Origin: Bacillus sp. AFS055030
Lineage (GTDB): Bacteria; Bacillota; Bacilli; Bacillales; Bacillaceae_G
Length of the DNA: 64,000 nucleotides
Direction: 5' to 3'
Assembly (NCBI RefSeq): GCF_002574545.1
Contig: NZ_NUGT01000017.1
Coordinates: forward strand, 131,571 to 195,570
Shown in pieces: positions 1 through 7,376 of this stretch. A model generated the notes under the pieces. The model had not been told where the DNA came from. It did not search any database and saw only the letters and a list, made by a program, of their open reading frames with translations. Positions within the stretch are counted from its first letter, which is position 1, and each line of letters starts with the position of its first letter. Made by a program: the position numbers and the translations under genes.

Positions 1-3
1 AAT

Positions 4-76
4 GCGTTCGTAGCTCAGGGGATAGAGCAACGGTTTCCGGTACCGTGTGTCGCAGGTTCGAATCCTGTCGAGCGCG
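4..76 (+). tRNA. tRNA-Arg (anticodon CCG)
   Basis: A full cloverleaf can be drawn. The seven-base acceptor stem pairs positions 4-10 with 69-75 (one G-U pair), the anticodon stem pairs 30-34 with 42-46, and the T stem pairs 52-56 with 64-68 around a TTCGAAT loop. The seven-base anticodon loop (35-41) places CCG at 37-39, so it reads the arginine codon CGG. The discriminator base is G76 and no CCA is encoded. A Rho-independent terminator follows. Confidence 0.95.
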
Positions 77-88
77 CTAAAAGAATAA

Positions 89-135
89 ACCGAGTGATTA
101 GATCTGTAAAATAACAGACCGATCACTCGGTTTTT
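89..135 (+). terminator. Rho-independent terminator after tRNA-Arg
   Basis: ACCGAGTGAT at 89-98 pairs perfectly with ATCACTCGGT at 122-131, a second TCTGT/ACAGA stem lies inside, and a T run follows. It ends the tRNA-Arg transcript. Confidence 0.85.
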
Positions 136-274
136 ACTTTCTTAAAATTAGAATCTCAGTCTTAAACCCTACCAATGCTCTACAACTAAAGATGTAATAA
201 AACTCCATCCAATGAAGAATGGGTTCCTTTAACTTAAAGTCATATATTTAAAGTAAATAAGGGAGGGCATTTAA

Positions 275-430
275 ATGGATATGAATTCTTGGTTTCTTGA
301 AGAAATGGCACAAATCAATAAGGATGAAATAGGAAGAGAATTAAAATTTATAGAGACTTATAAACTGTACGCAACATCTAAAAAGAAGAAACACTGCATC
401 GACTTAATAATCATTAAATTCTGTTTCTAA
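275..430 (+). CDS. Small ORF, 51 aa, unknown
   Basis: ATG at 275 is preceded by a good ribosome binding site (GGGAGG, 261-266) with normal spacing, and the frame runs to TAA at 428-430. The protein starts MDMNSWFLEEMAQINKDEI, is charged in the middle with a KKKK stretch, and ends in a short hydrophobic tail with two cysteines. No family is recognised. It lies alone between two terminators, which favours a real transcript, but it could be a remnant of a longer gene. Confidence 0.4.
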   Translation: MDMNSWFLEEMAQINKDEIGRELKFIETYKLYATSKKKKHCIDLIIIKFCF

Positions 431-464
431 AGTCATGTTTAAAATCATTTTAAATTTATTAAAA

Positions 465-512
465 AAAGAGCCGAGTAATTTTATATTTATAAAAATTATT
501 CGGTTCTTTTCG
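465..512 (+). terminator. Rho-independent terminator after the small ORF
   Basis: AAAGAGCCGAGTAATT pairs with AATTATTCGGTTCTTT apart from two G-U positions, and T residues follow. It isolates the 275-430 ORF from the next transcription unit. Confidence 0.75.
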
Positions 513-552
513 TACCTTCTATTTTTTACCTCTATCCTTTTCCCTAACTATA

Positions 553-561
553 TGTTATATT
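553..561 (+). promoter_or_regulatory. Extended -10 promoter element
   Basis: TGTTATATT at 553-561 reads as an extended -10 (TG, one base, TATATT). No good -35 is seen 17 bases upstream. A start near 568 would put the first transcribed bases at the 5' edge of the folded region at 568-687. Confidence 0.4.
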
Positions 562-567
562 ATTCTT

Positions 568-687
568 TGCGATGAGCTTATTTGAGTAAGACGAGAGATA
601 TGCGCAAGCTAAACGCGCGGATGTGGCCGCCCGGTTTCTCGCCTCAAACGCATCAAGACGTCTGCTGCGGCAGGCGTCTTTCTTTTT
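568..687 (+). ncRNA. Candidate structured RNA or leader ending in a terminator
   Basis: This G+C-richer stretch sits in an A+T-rich intergenic region and folds well. TTTGAG (581-586) pairs with CTCAAA (643-648), and CGAGAGA (592-598) pairs with TTTCTCG (635-641, one G-U), enclosing one or two short G+C hairpins (around 601-619 and 617-630). CTTA/TAAG flank the TTTGAG strand, offering an alternative hairpin or pseudoknot. A strong terminator (stem 657-665/670-678, TGCG loop, T-rich tail to 687) ends it. An extended -10 lies just upstream. It could be a small regulatory RNA or a leader controlling the DUF6509-like gene. It does not match any riboswitch consensus I can recall. Confidence 0.45.
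655..687 (+). terminator. Intrinsic terminator or attenuator upstream of the DUF6509-like gene
   Basis: GACGTCTGC (657-665), tetraloop TGCG, then GCAGGCGTC (670-678) with one G-U pair, followed by TTTCTTTTT. It lies about 50 bases before the GTG start at 740, so it either ends a separate small RNA or attenuates the gene. Confidence 0.8.
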
Positions 688-739
688 GTCCATTCATTTG
701 TGTATAATAGTACATATTAATATTGAAGGGAATGTTTTT

Positions 740-1033
740 GTGTTAACGATTGCAGAATACACTGTAGAAGAAATAAAGGATCCTTTTGGTATCATTGAAG
801 GTGATCGATATGAGTTCATTCTTTATATTGATGTACCAGAGGATGATGAATTATTTAATGAAAAAGGTATATACATAAAAGTGTTGTTTGGAGTAAATGG
901 TGATGAGTCAAAATTAATTAAATATGACTTGTATGAAGCTGAGTCGAATCAATATTTAGACTTTGATTTAGAAGAGGATGAAGAAAAAGAAGTATTCGAA
1001 TTTTGTAAAACTCATTTAACAGTTGAAGATTAA
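740..1033 (+). CDS. DUF6509-family acidic protein
   Basis: A 97-residue acidic protein that reads MLTIAEYTVEEIKDPFGI at its start and contains the phrases IEGDRYEF and DVPEDDEL. These match my memory of the DUF6509 family found in B. cereus and relatives; the function is unknown. The frame is open back to 623, but I choose GTG at 740: it has GAAGGG (725-730) at nine bases, and the longer version would read through the upstream terminator. No signal peptide or membrane segment is visible, so it is probably cytoplasmic. A terminator follows at 1185. Confidence 0.65.
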   Translation: MLTIAEYTVEEIKDPFGIIEGDRYEFILYIDVPEDDELFNEKGIYIKVLFGVNGDESKLIKYDLYEAESNQYLDFDLEEDEEKEVFEFCKTHLTVED

Positions 1034-1040
1034 TTTTAAT

Positions 1041-1162
1041 GTGTTATCGAATGACACACTTCAGCTTAGAGAATCGTTTAGATTGTGTAATTTGATAACA
1101 CACTATTGTGTCGTTGTAAACACAGTACTAATTGTACCTACACACTTATAAAACACTAATAT
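1041..1162 (+). promoter_or_regulatory. Putative upstream activator sites for PTS operon 1
   Basis: The region repeats ACAC-type words. GTGTTATC (1041-1048) is inverted as GATAACAC (1094-1101); AACACACTA is at 1097-1105; variants are GACACACTT (from 1053) and TACACACTT (from about 1139). AACACACTA occurs exactly three more times before PTS operon 2. Position and sharing suggest binding by the LevR-type activator encoded at 8688-11408. Confidence 0.55.
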
Positions 1163-1184
1163 TTTAACTAAATATTACGTTTTG

Positions 1185-1211
1185 AAAACCTTGAATTATC
1201 AAGGTTTTTTT
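1185..1211 (+). terminator. Terminator after the DUF6509-like gene
   Basis: ACCTTGA and TCAAGGT form a stem around ATTA, followed by a run of seven T. Confidence 0.75.
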
Positions 1212-1245
1212 GTTGTTATTGCAAATAGATAGATTTTTTAGAAAA

Positions 1246-1262
1246 TTGGCACAGAATTTGCA
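1246..1262 (+). promoter_or_regulatory. Sigma-54 (-24/-12) promoter of PTS operon 1
   Basis: TTGGCAC (1246-1252) and TTTGCA (1257-1262) give the invariant GG and GC exactly ten bases apart, matching the TGGCAC-N5-TTGCW consensus. The sigma-54 gene (11557) and a sigma-54-dependent activator gene (8688-11408) lie in the same window. Confidence 0.9.
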
Positions 1263-1327
1263 ATAGTTAAATTGATTAACTAACTTGTCTTTGAAACGCG
1301 TAATTCTTTTGTCATTATTTGTAAAAA

Positions 1328-1341
1328 TGTAAGCGTTTCAA
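1328..1341 (+). promoter_or_regulatory. cre-like site (CcpA)
   Basis: TGTAAGCGTTTCAA matches the 5' half of the catabolite-responsive element consensus well and the 3' half poorly. It lies between the sigma-54 promoter and the first start codon, where CcpA could block elongation. A similar word is at the same relative place before PTS operon 2. Confidence 0.5.
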
Positions 1342-1369
1342 CGACAGGGAAAAATTGAGGAGGTGTAGG

Positions 1370-1672
1370 ATGAATATCTTATTGGTATGTTCTGCGGGAA
1401 TGTCGACTAGTCTACTAGTTACAAAGATGGAACAAGCAGCTAAGGAAAAAGGAATTCAGGCAAGAATATGGGCTGTTGCTGGTGATGAGGCAAAAGAAAA
1501 TCTAGACAAAGCGGATGTATTACTACTTGGTCCGCAAGTTCGTTATCTAGTTTCAGAAATGAAGAAGCTAGCTGAGCCTAAAGGGATACCAGTAGATACG
1601 ATTAATCCAGTGCATTATGGATTGATGAATGGTGAGGCTGTATTAGAAATGGCTTTAAAGTTAAAAAAATAA
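1370..1672 (+). CDS. PTS lactose/cellobiose-family IIB component (copy 1)
   Basis: 100-residue cytoplasmic EIIB of the Lac/Chb class. It accepts phosphate from IIA on the cysteine in the N-terminal motif [17 protein letters not shown] (Cys7) and passes it to the incoming sugar on IIC. ATG at 1370 is chosen because AGGAGG lies just upstream; an upstream TTG would translate through that site. It is first in a IIB-IIC-IIA operon behind a sigma-54 promoter and is closely similar to the second copy at 3847. Together with the nearby ChbG-like deacetylase and GH4 enzyme, the likely substrate is a chitobiose- or cellobiose-type disaccharide. Confidence 0.92.
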   Translation: MNILLVCSAGMSTSLLVTKMEQAAKEKGIQARIWAVAGDEAKENLDKADVLLLGPQVRYLVSEMKKLAEPKGIPVDTINPVHYGLMNGEAVLEMALKLKK

Positions 1673-1715
1673 AACGGGGAATTAAAAATCTAGAGAGAAA
1701 AGAAGGTGTATTAGA

Positions 1716-3071
1716 ATGATGCGTTTTGCTGAGAAGTATATAATGCCTGCCGCAGCGAAGTTTGGGAATCAACGTCATTTGTTAGCGATCCGTGATGCGC
1801 TAATTGGAATGATTGCCATTACGATGATTGGAGCTTTTGCTGTCCTTATTAATAACTTAGGTGGCGCAATCCATGGCTACGATAAAATGATGGAAACAGT
1901 CTTTGGTGCAAACTGGAAAACACTAGGTGGAGATATTTGGTGGGGAACATTTGCATTTATGACAGTATTTGCCGTAGTAGGAATCGCGCATAGATTAGCA
2001 CGTTCTTACGGTGATGAAGGTTTTGAAGCAATGCTTGTTGCATTAGCATGTTATTTTGTACTTGTTCCTCAATCATTGGCTGCAGTATCTGTTACATTAC
2101 AAGATGGTAAGACAGCTACGGGTGGAACATGGGGGTTTATTAGTTGGAATTCATTAAACTCAACGGCTTTATTCACAGGTATTATCGTTGCGATTATTGC
2201 GACTGAAATTTTTGTACGCTTAGCTAGAGTGAAACAATTGGTCATTAAATTACCAGATGGTGTTCCTCCTGCAGTATCAAAAGCATTTGCTAAGTTATTA
2301 CCAGGTATGTTAACAATTTTTATCGTTGCATTAGTTGGCTTATTGTTCAGATTATATATTTCAGATGGCGTATTCTTTAATGATTGGTTAAATTCAGTTC
2401 TTGTAAAACCATTAACTGATGCAGCAGATTCATTAGGGTTTGCAGTTGCGATTGCATTTTTTGTACATTTCTTCTGGGCGCTTGGTCTACACGGTCCAAA
2501 TATTTTAGGTGGTATTACAACACCATTATTAACAAGTTTAGGTAACCAAAACGTTGATTTATATGCAAAAGGTGTGACAGATTTAGATAAGTATGCAGTA
2601 TTAGCTGGTCCATTCTTAGATGCTTTCGTATATATGGGTGGATCTGGTACTACAATCGGTTTAATCATTGCAATGTTCTTGGTCAATCGAAGACGTCATA
2701 AGCAAATGATTGCTTTAGGGACGCCTCCAAGTTTATTTAATATTAACGAACCAATTATATTCGGTTTACCAATCGTATTAAACCCAGTTTGGTTAGTACC
2801 ATTTATCTGTACGCCAATTGTTTTAACCATAATTTCTTATTTAGCTGTTAAATCGCATCTTGTTTTCCCTGTTGTCTCTACAATCCCTTGGGTAACACCA
2901 CCGGTTATAGGTGGCTATTTAGCAACTGGTGGTCACTGGAGCGGTGCAGTATTATCGCTTATTAACGTAGTGATTTCAATCGTTATTTACTTACCATTCG
3001 TTGTAGTAGCAGAAAGAATGGAAGCTAGAAAGACAACAGAAACGACTAGTAGTAATTCATTAAATGTATAA
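1716..3071 (+). CDS. PTS lactose/cellobiose-family IIC permease (copy 1)
   Basis: 451-residue polytopic membrane permease of the Lac/Chb EIIC class, the usual length. It moves the sugar across the membrane while IIB phosphorylates it. Visible features are the N-terminal MPAAAKFGNQRHLLAIRDAL, alternating hydrophobic segments along the length, and the conserved region FNINEPIIFGLPIVLNP near residues 340-355, typical of the family. Two consecutive ATG codons start the frame. It is closely similar to the IIC at 4195. Sugar specificity cannot be fixed from sequence alone. Confidence 0.93.
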   Translation: MMRFAEKYIMPAAAKFGNQRHLLAIRDALIGMIAITMIGAFAVLINNLGGAIHGYDKMMETVFGANWKTLGGDIWWGTFAFMTVFAVVGIAHRLARSYGDEGFEAMLVALACYFVLVPQSLAAVSVTLQDGKTATGGTWGFISWNSLNSTALFTGIIVAIIATEIFVRLARVKQLVIKLPDGVPPAVSKAFAKLLPGMLTIFIVALVGLLFRLYISDGVFFNDWLNSVLVKPLTDAADSLGFAVAIAFFVHFFWALGLHGPNILGGITTPLLTSLGNQNVDLYAKGVTDLDKYAVLAGPFLDAFVYMGGSGTTIGLIIAMFLVNRRRHKQMIALGTPPSLFNINEPIIFGLPIVLNPVWLVPFICTPIVLTIISYLAVKSHLVFPVVSTIPWVTPPVIGGYLATGGHWSGAVLSLINVVISIVIYLPFVVVAERMEARKTTETTSSNSLNV

Positions 3072-3092
3072 ATGTGAAGGAGAAGAGTGCAA

Positions 3093-3416
3093 ATGCCTAC
3101 CGACACAAATAATGAACAAATTGCATTTATGCTTATTTTACATTCCGGTAATGCTAAGAGTTTATTAATGGAAGCAATGTATAAGGCTCGTGATGGAGAG
3201 TTGGAGGAAGCTCGTAGGAAAGTAGACGAGGCGAATGTGGAACTAAGGCTGGCACATCATTCACAAACTTCACTGATACAAAGTGAAGCAGGCGGACAAC
3301 AATACAAAATTAATATTCTATTAGTACATGCACAGGATCATTTAATGAACACACTTACAACAAGAGATTTAGTAGAGGAAATAATTTACTTGCATGAACA
3401 AATTTCGCTTAAATAA
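3093..3416 (+). CDS. PTS lactose/cellobiose-family IIA component (copy 1)
   Basis: 107-residue all-helical EIIA of the Lac/Chb class. The phosphorylated histidine lies in the motif LRLAHHSQTSLIQSEA and receives phosphate from HPr. The frame is open from GTG 3087, but ATG 3093 has the better distance to GAAGGAGA (3077-3083). It follows the IIC gene by 21 bases and is the last gene of the first cassette; a strong terminator follows. Confidence 0.92.
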   Translation: MPTDTNNEQIAFMLILHSGNAKSLLMEAMYKARDGELEEARRKVDEANVELRLAHHSQTSLIQSEAGGQQYKINILLVHAQDHLMNTLTTRDLVEEIIYLHEQISLK

Positions 3417-3421
3417 TTGGT

Positions 3422-3460
3422 AAAAAAAGTGGTGTAGACTAAGTCTACATCACTTTTTTT
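3422..3460 (+). terminator. Terminator of PTS operon 1
   Basis: A long stem (AGTGGTGTAGACT with AGTCTACATCACT) is flanked by A and T runs, so it may work in both directions. Confidence 0.9.
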
Positions 3461-3545
3461 ATGGTTCACATAGAACAAAATGTATAATTTAAGGTAGAGT
3501 CGTAAAAGTGTTTTAAAACACAATAATAAATTGTATGTAATTTAC

Positions 3546-3614
3546 AACACACTAACAAGATAACAACACACTAAGGTGCTATAAGAAGATTAACAAACTA
3601 GATTTAACACACTA
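3546..3614 (+). promoter_or_regulatory. Putative activator sites: three exact AACACACTA repeats
   Basis: AACACACTA occurs at 3546-3554, 3565-3573 and 3606-3614. The first two starts are 19 bases apart, about two helical turns. The block is 115-180 bases upstream of a sigma-54 promoter, and the same nonamer is found before PTS operon 1. Binding by the LevR-type activator at 8688-11408 is inferred. Confidence 0.65.
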
Positions 3615-3728
3615 GCATTTTTATGTCCTATCCCTTTTAAGCAAAGAAAAAAGATTTTATAACGATGATACCTTATGGGACAAGGTTTCAATGAGTAAAT
3701 TAATTGTTTTTCAAGATGTTAGAAAAAG

Positions 3729-3745
3729 TTGGCACGCCATTTGCT
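3729..3745 (+). promoter_or_regulatory. Sigma-54 (-24/-12) promoter of PTS operon 2
   Basis: TTGGCAC (3729-3735) and TTTGCT (3740-3745) with GG and GC ten bases apart; a near-consensus sigma-54 promoter. Confidence 0.9.
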
Positions 3746-3807
3746 ATATAAAGAGTGTAAAAATAAATTAATCTGTAGTTGCCTTATAACAAACTTTCAA
3801 CCAAAAC

Positions 3808-3821
3808 TGTAAGCGCTACAC
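3808..3821 (+). promoter_or_regulatory. cre-like site (CcpA)
   Basis: TGTAAGCGCTACAC matches the 5' half of cre and is itself nearly palindromic. It lies between the sigma-54 promoter and the first gene, as in PTS operon 1. Confidence 0.5.
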
Positions 3822-3846
3822 TAATTCTAAAACTGGAGGAATAAAA

Positions 3847-4149
3847 ATGAATATTTTATTAGCATGTTCAGCAGGAATGTCTACTAGTTTACTAGTAACT
3901 AAAATGGAGGATGCAGCAAAAGCAAAAGGGATTGATGTTAAGATTTGGGCAGTTTCAGGTGATGCTGCAAAAGAAAATTTAGATAAAGCAGATGTTCTTT
4001 TATTAGGACCACAAGTACGTTATTTAGCTTCTGAAATGAAAAAAGTTGCCGAACCAAAAGGGATACCAGTTGATGTCATCAATCCAGTACATTATGGACT
4101 TATGAATGGTGAAGCGGTATTAGAATTAGCACTTAGTTTAAAAAAGTAG
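3847..4149 (+). CDS. PTS lactose/cellobiose-family IIB component (copy 2)
   Basis: 100 residues, closely similar along the whole length to the IIB at 1370; the catalytic motif [17 protein letters not shown] again places the phospho-cysteine at residue 7. CTGGAGGA gives a strong ribosome binding site. It heads a second IIB-IIC-IIA cassette with its own sigma-54 promoter and activator repeats. The pair arose by duplication or by recruitment of a close relative, and both cassettes look intact. Confidence 0.92.
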   Translation: MNILLACSAGMSTSLLVTKMEDAAKAKGIDVKIWAVSGDAAKENLDKADVLLLGPQVRYLASEMKKVAEPKGIPVDVINPVHYGLMNGEAVLELALSLKK

Positions 4150-4194
4150 TCACGTACGTTGCATAAATTTTAAACAAAAGGGAGTCTTAAAAAA

Positions 4195-5550
4195 ATGATG
4201 AATTTTGTAGATCGATATATAATGCCTGCTGCAGCAAAGTTCGGAAACCAACGTCATTTACTTGCAATACGCGATGCGTTAATCGGGATGATTGCCATTA
4301 CAATGGTCGGTTCATTTGCAGTTTTATTTAATAATTTAGGTGGAGCAATCAAAGGTTACGACAAAATGATGGAAGCTCTTTTTGGAGTAAACTGGAAGAC
4401 TTTAGGTGGAGACATTTGGTGGGGAACATTCGCATTTATGACTGTTTTTGCAGTTGTTGGGATTGCGTACAAATTGGCTCGTTCATATGGTGATGAAGGA
4501 TTTGAAGCAATGCTTGTCGCATTAGCATCATATTTTGTATTAGTGCCACAATCATTAAATACTGTAACGGTTACATTAGAAAATGGAAAACCAGCAACTG
4601 GTAGTGTTTGGGGGCTAGTGAATTCTACTTATACTAATTCAACTGCCCTTTTTACCGGTATAATCGTTGCCATCATTGCAACTGAAATTTTTGTTCGTTT
4701 ATCAAGAGTAAAGCAACTAGTTATTAAATTACCAGATGGTGTACCACCGGCAGTTTCAAAAGCATTTGCGAAGCTATTACCAGGTATGCTAACAATCTTT
4801 GTGATTGCGATTGTCGGATTGCTATTCAGATTATATTTATCGGATGGAGTCTATTTTAATGATTGGTTAAGCTCAGTACTTGTTAAGCCATTGACGAATG
4901 CTGCAGACTCATTACCGTTTGCCATTGGTATAGCATTCTTTATTCATTTCTTCTGGATGCTTGGTTTACATGGACCAAATATACTAGGTGGAATTACGAC
5001 TCCTTTATTTACAGCTTTAGGAAATGAGAATATTGATTTAGCTGCAAAAGGTGTTAAAAAGTGGAGCGAATACAATGTAATGGCAGGACAGTTCTTTGAT
5101 GCATTTGTATTCTTAGGTGGATCGGGTGCTACATTAGGGTTAATTATTTCAATGATATTAATTAATCGAAAACGTAATAAACAAATGATTGGATTAGGTG
5201 GAGCACCAGGTTTATTCCAAATTAATGAACCAGTACTTTTCGGTTTACCAATCGTGTTAAATCCGATGTGGTTAATTCCATTCATTGGTACACCGATTAT
5301 CTTAACAGTTATTTCATATTTAGCGATCTCTTTAGGTATGGTTCACCCAGTAACGACAAATATTCCATGGGTAACACCACCAATTTTAGGTGGGTGGTTA
5401 ATCACAGGGGGACATTGGACAGGTGCAGCCTTAGCAGCATTTAACTTAGTGATCTCAGTGGTCATCTATTTACCTTTCGTTGCATTACAAAGACGAATGG
5501 AATCTAAAAAAATGAGAGAAGCAGCAAGTAATCAAAGCGCTGCTATGTAA
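4195..5550 (+). CDS. PTS lactose/cellobiose-family IIC permease (copy 2)
   Basis: 451 residues, the same length as copy 1, with the same N-terminal MPAAAKFGNQRHLLAIRDAL and the conserved FQINEPVLFGLPIVLNP region. It is a multi-pass membrane sugar channel. Differences from copy 1 concentrate around residues 120-140, 285-300 and after 370, so substrate range may differ slightly. It is preceded by GGGAGTC and starts with two ATG codons. Confidence 0.93.
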   Translation: MMNFVDRYIMPAAAKFGNQRHLLAIRDALIGMIAITMVGSFAVLFNNLGGAIKGYDKMMEALFGVNWKTLGGDIWWGTFAFMTVFAVVGIAYKLARSYGDEGFEAMLVALASYFVLVPQSLNTVTVTLENGKPATGSVWGLVNSTYTNSTALFTGIIVAIIATEIFVRLSRVKQLVIKLPDGVPPAVSKAFAKLLPGMLTIFVIAIVGLLFRLYLSDGVYFNDWLSSVLVKPLTNAADSLPFAIGIAFFIHFFWMLGLHGPNILGGITTPLFTALGNENIDLAAKGVKKWSEYNVMAGQFFDAFVFLGGSGATLGLIISMILINRKRNKQMIGLGGAPGLFQINEPVLFGLPIVLNPMWLIPFIGTPIILTVISYLAISLGMVHPVTTNIPWVTPPILGGWLITGGHWTGAALAAFNLVISVVIYLPFVALQRRMESKKMREAASNQSAAM

Positions 5551-5572
5551 TGCAGTTTGAGGAGGATACGAA

Positions 5573-5893
5573 ATGAGTACATTAATGACAATCGAGCAAA
5601 CGGCATTCCAATTAATCTTACACGCAGGAAACGCAAAAAGCTCTTTAATGGAAGGGATGCAGGCTGCTCGAGCGGGGAATATAGAAGAGGCAAATAGTAA
5701 GATAGAAGAAGCGAAGAAAGAATTAAATCTTGCACACCATGCACAAACTTCATTAATTCAAGGTGAAGCACGTGGAGAAAATGTTGAATTAAGCATCTTA
5801 TTAATTCATGCTCAAGATCATTTAATGAATGCATTAACGATGAGGGATTTAGTAACAGAAATAATTTTCCTACATGAAAAATTAAATAAATAA
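5573..5893 (+). CDS. PTS lactose/cellobiose-family IIA component (copy 2)
   Basis: 106-residue EIIA with the active-site histidine in LNLAHHAQTSLIQGEA. GAGGAG precedes ATG 5573 with good spacing. It closes the second PTS cassette; the GH4 gene follows 72 bases on, past a hairpin, and is probably cotranscribed at least in part. Confidence 0.92.
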   Translation: MSTLMTIEQTAFQLILHAGNAKSSLMEGMQAARAGNIEEANSKIEEAKKELNLAHHAQTSLIQGEARGENVELSILLIHAQDHLMNALTMRDLVTEIIFLHEKLNK

Positions 5894-5902
5894 GAGAAAA
5901 TA

Positions 5903-5938
5903 GAAAAGTAGTTTCCTAGATGGACCGAGCTACTTTTC
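5903..5938 (+). repeat. Intercistronic hairpin
   Basis: GAAAAGTAG (5903-5911) pairs with CTACTTTTC (5930-5938). No T run follows, so it looks like an mRNA processing or stabilising hairpin rather than a full terminator. Confidence 0.5.
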
Positions 5939-5965
5939 TCCTATCATATAAAAGGAGTGAAGAAA

Positions 5966-7303
5966 ATGAGAAACGGTATTAAAATAGCAACTATTGGTGG
6001 CGGTTCTAGTTATACTCCAGAATTAGTAGAAGGGTTTATAAAACGTTATGATGAACTACCTGTAAGAGAGTTATGGCTAGTGGACATTGAAGAAGGTAGA
6101 GAAAAACTTGAAATCGTTGGAAATCTTGCGAAAAGAATGGTGGAAAAAGCAGGTGTTCCAATGGAAATTCATTTAACACTGGATCGACGTGCTGCTCTTA
6201 AAGATGCTGATTTTGTTACAACGCAATTTCGTGTAGGTCTACTTGAAGCTCGTATGAAGGATGAACGAATTCCTTTAAAATATGGCGTAATTGGTCAAGA
6301 AACTAATGGTCCTGGTGGACTGTTTAAAGCACTTCGTACGATTCCAGTTATTTTAGAAATCGTTAAGGATATTGAAGAGCTTTGTCCAAATGCTTGGCTA
6401 GTAAACTTTACGAATCCTACAGGTATTTTAACAGAAGCAATTTTAAGATACACAAATTTCCGTAAAGTAGTTGGGTTATGTAATGTACCAATTCATATCC
6501 ACATGAACATTGCAAAAGGCCTAGGAGTAGAAGCTGAGCGTGTGCATATTGATTTTATGGGATTAAATCATATGGTTTACGGAACGAAAGTATTATTAGA
6601 TGGTGAAGACGTAACAAGTCGTGTTGTAAGTGAGTTTGCCCGTCCTGCTGAAAGTATGACGATGCAAAATATTAAGGCGATGGATTGGAATCCTGATTTT
6701 ATTGAAGCACTTGGAGCAATTCCATGTCCGTATCATCGCTACTACTATCAAACGAAAGTAATGCTAGAGGAAGAGCTTGAAGCAGCGAAAAATGATGGTA
6801 CGCGTGCTGAGGTTGTGAAAAAATTAGAAGAATCATTATTCGAATTATATAAAGATCCTAATTTAAATATTAAGCCACCACAATTAGAAAAACGCGGTGG
6901 AGCTTATTATAGTGATGCTGCATGCCGACTAATTTCATCTTTATATAATAATAAAGGTGATATCCAACCTGTGAACACGATGAATAATGGTGCTATTGCA
7001 TCAATTCCAGATGATTGTGCTGTTGAAGTAAGTGCCGTTATTACAAAAGATGGTCCAAAACCACTTACAATGGGTGACTTGCCGGTTGCAGTACGTGGTC
7101 TAGTTCAACAAATTAAATCATTCGAACGCGTTGCTGCGGAAGCTGGAGTAACTGGTGATTATAAAACAGCATTGCTTGCTATGTGTATTAATCCACTAGT
7201 TGGATCGGATAATTTAGCAAAACAAATACTAGATGAAATGCTAGAGGCTCACAAAGAGCATTTACCTCAATTCTTCAAAAACGAAAAAGTAGCAGCAAAT
7301 TAA
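5966..7303 (+). CDS. GH4 6-phospho-beta-glycosidase
   Basis: 445-residue NAD- and divalent-metal-dependent glycoside hydrolase of family 4, which splits phosphorylated disaccharides after PTS uptake. The N-terminal Rossmann motif IATIGGGSSYTPELVEGF is typical of 6-phospho-beta-glucosidases (LicH/CelF/ChbF), and LVNFTNPTGILTEA and GLCNVPIH fit the family's substrate and metal-binding regions. The frame is open from GTG 5957, but ATG 5966 has AAAGGAGTG seven bases upstream. Downstream of a PTS cassette and upstream of a ChbG-type deacetylase, the order recalls E. coli chb, so a phosphorylated chitobiose or cellobiose is the likely substrate. Confidence 0.9.
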   Translation: MRNGIKIATIGGGSSYTPELVEGFIKRYDELPVRELWLVDIEEGREKLEIVGNLAKRMVEKAGVPMEIHLTLDRRAALKDADFVTTQFRVGLLEARMKDERIPLKYGVIGQETNGPGGLFKALRTIPVILEIVKDIEELCPNAWLVNFTNPTGILTEAILRYTNFRKVVGLCNVPIHIHMNIAKGLGVEAERVHIDFMGLNHMVYGTKVLLDGEDVTSRVVSEFARPAESMTMQNIKAMDWNPDFIEALGAIPCPYHRYYYQTKVMLEEELEAAKNDGTRAEVVKKLEESLFELYKDPNLNIKPPQLEKRGGAYYSDAACRLISSLYNNKGDIQPVNTMNNGAIASIPDDCAVEVSAVITKDGPKPLTMGDLPVAVRGLVQQIKSFERVAAEAGVTGDYKTALLAMCINPLVGSDNLAKQILDEMLEAHKEHLPQFFKNEKVAAN

Positions 7304-7310
7304 CGACTTA

Positions 7311-7352
7311 AAAGAGGGATGTAGCTCGAATGAAAGAGTGCATCCCTTTTTA
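7311..7352 (+). terminator. Hairpin with T run between the GH4 and deacetylase genes
   Basis: AGGGATG (from 7315) pairs with CATCCCT (7341-7347), followed by TTTT. It may reduce read-through into the deacetylase gene 25 bases later. Confidence 0.6.
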
Positions 7353-7376
7353 TCATACGAAAAAGGGGAATGAAAA

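Noticed and set aside
2069-2686. 205-codon open frame on the minus strand inside the first IIC gene
   Set aside because: It lies wholly inside a well-supported permease gene, has low-complexity Asn/Pro/Thr-rich content and no ribosome binding site; it is a mirror of the sense codons.
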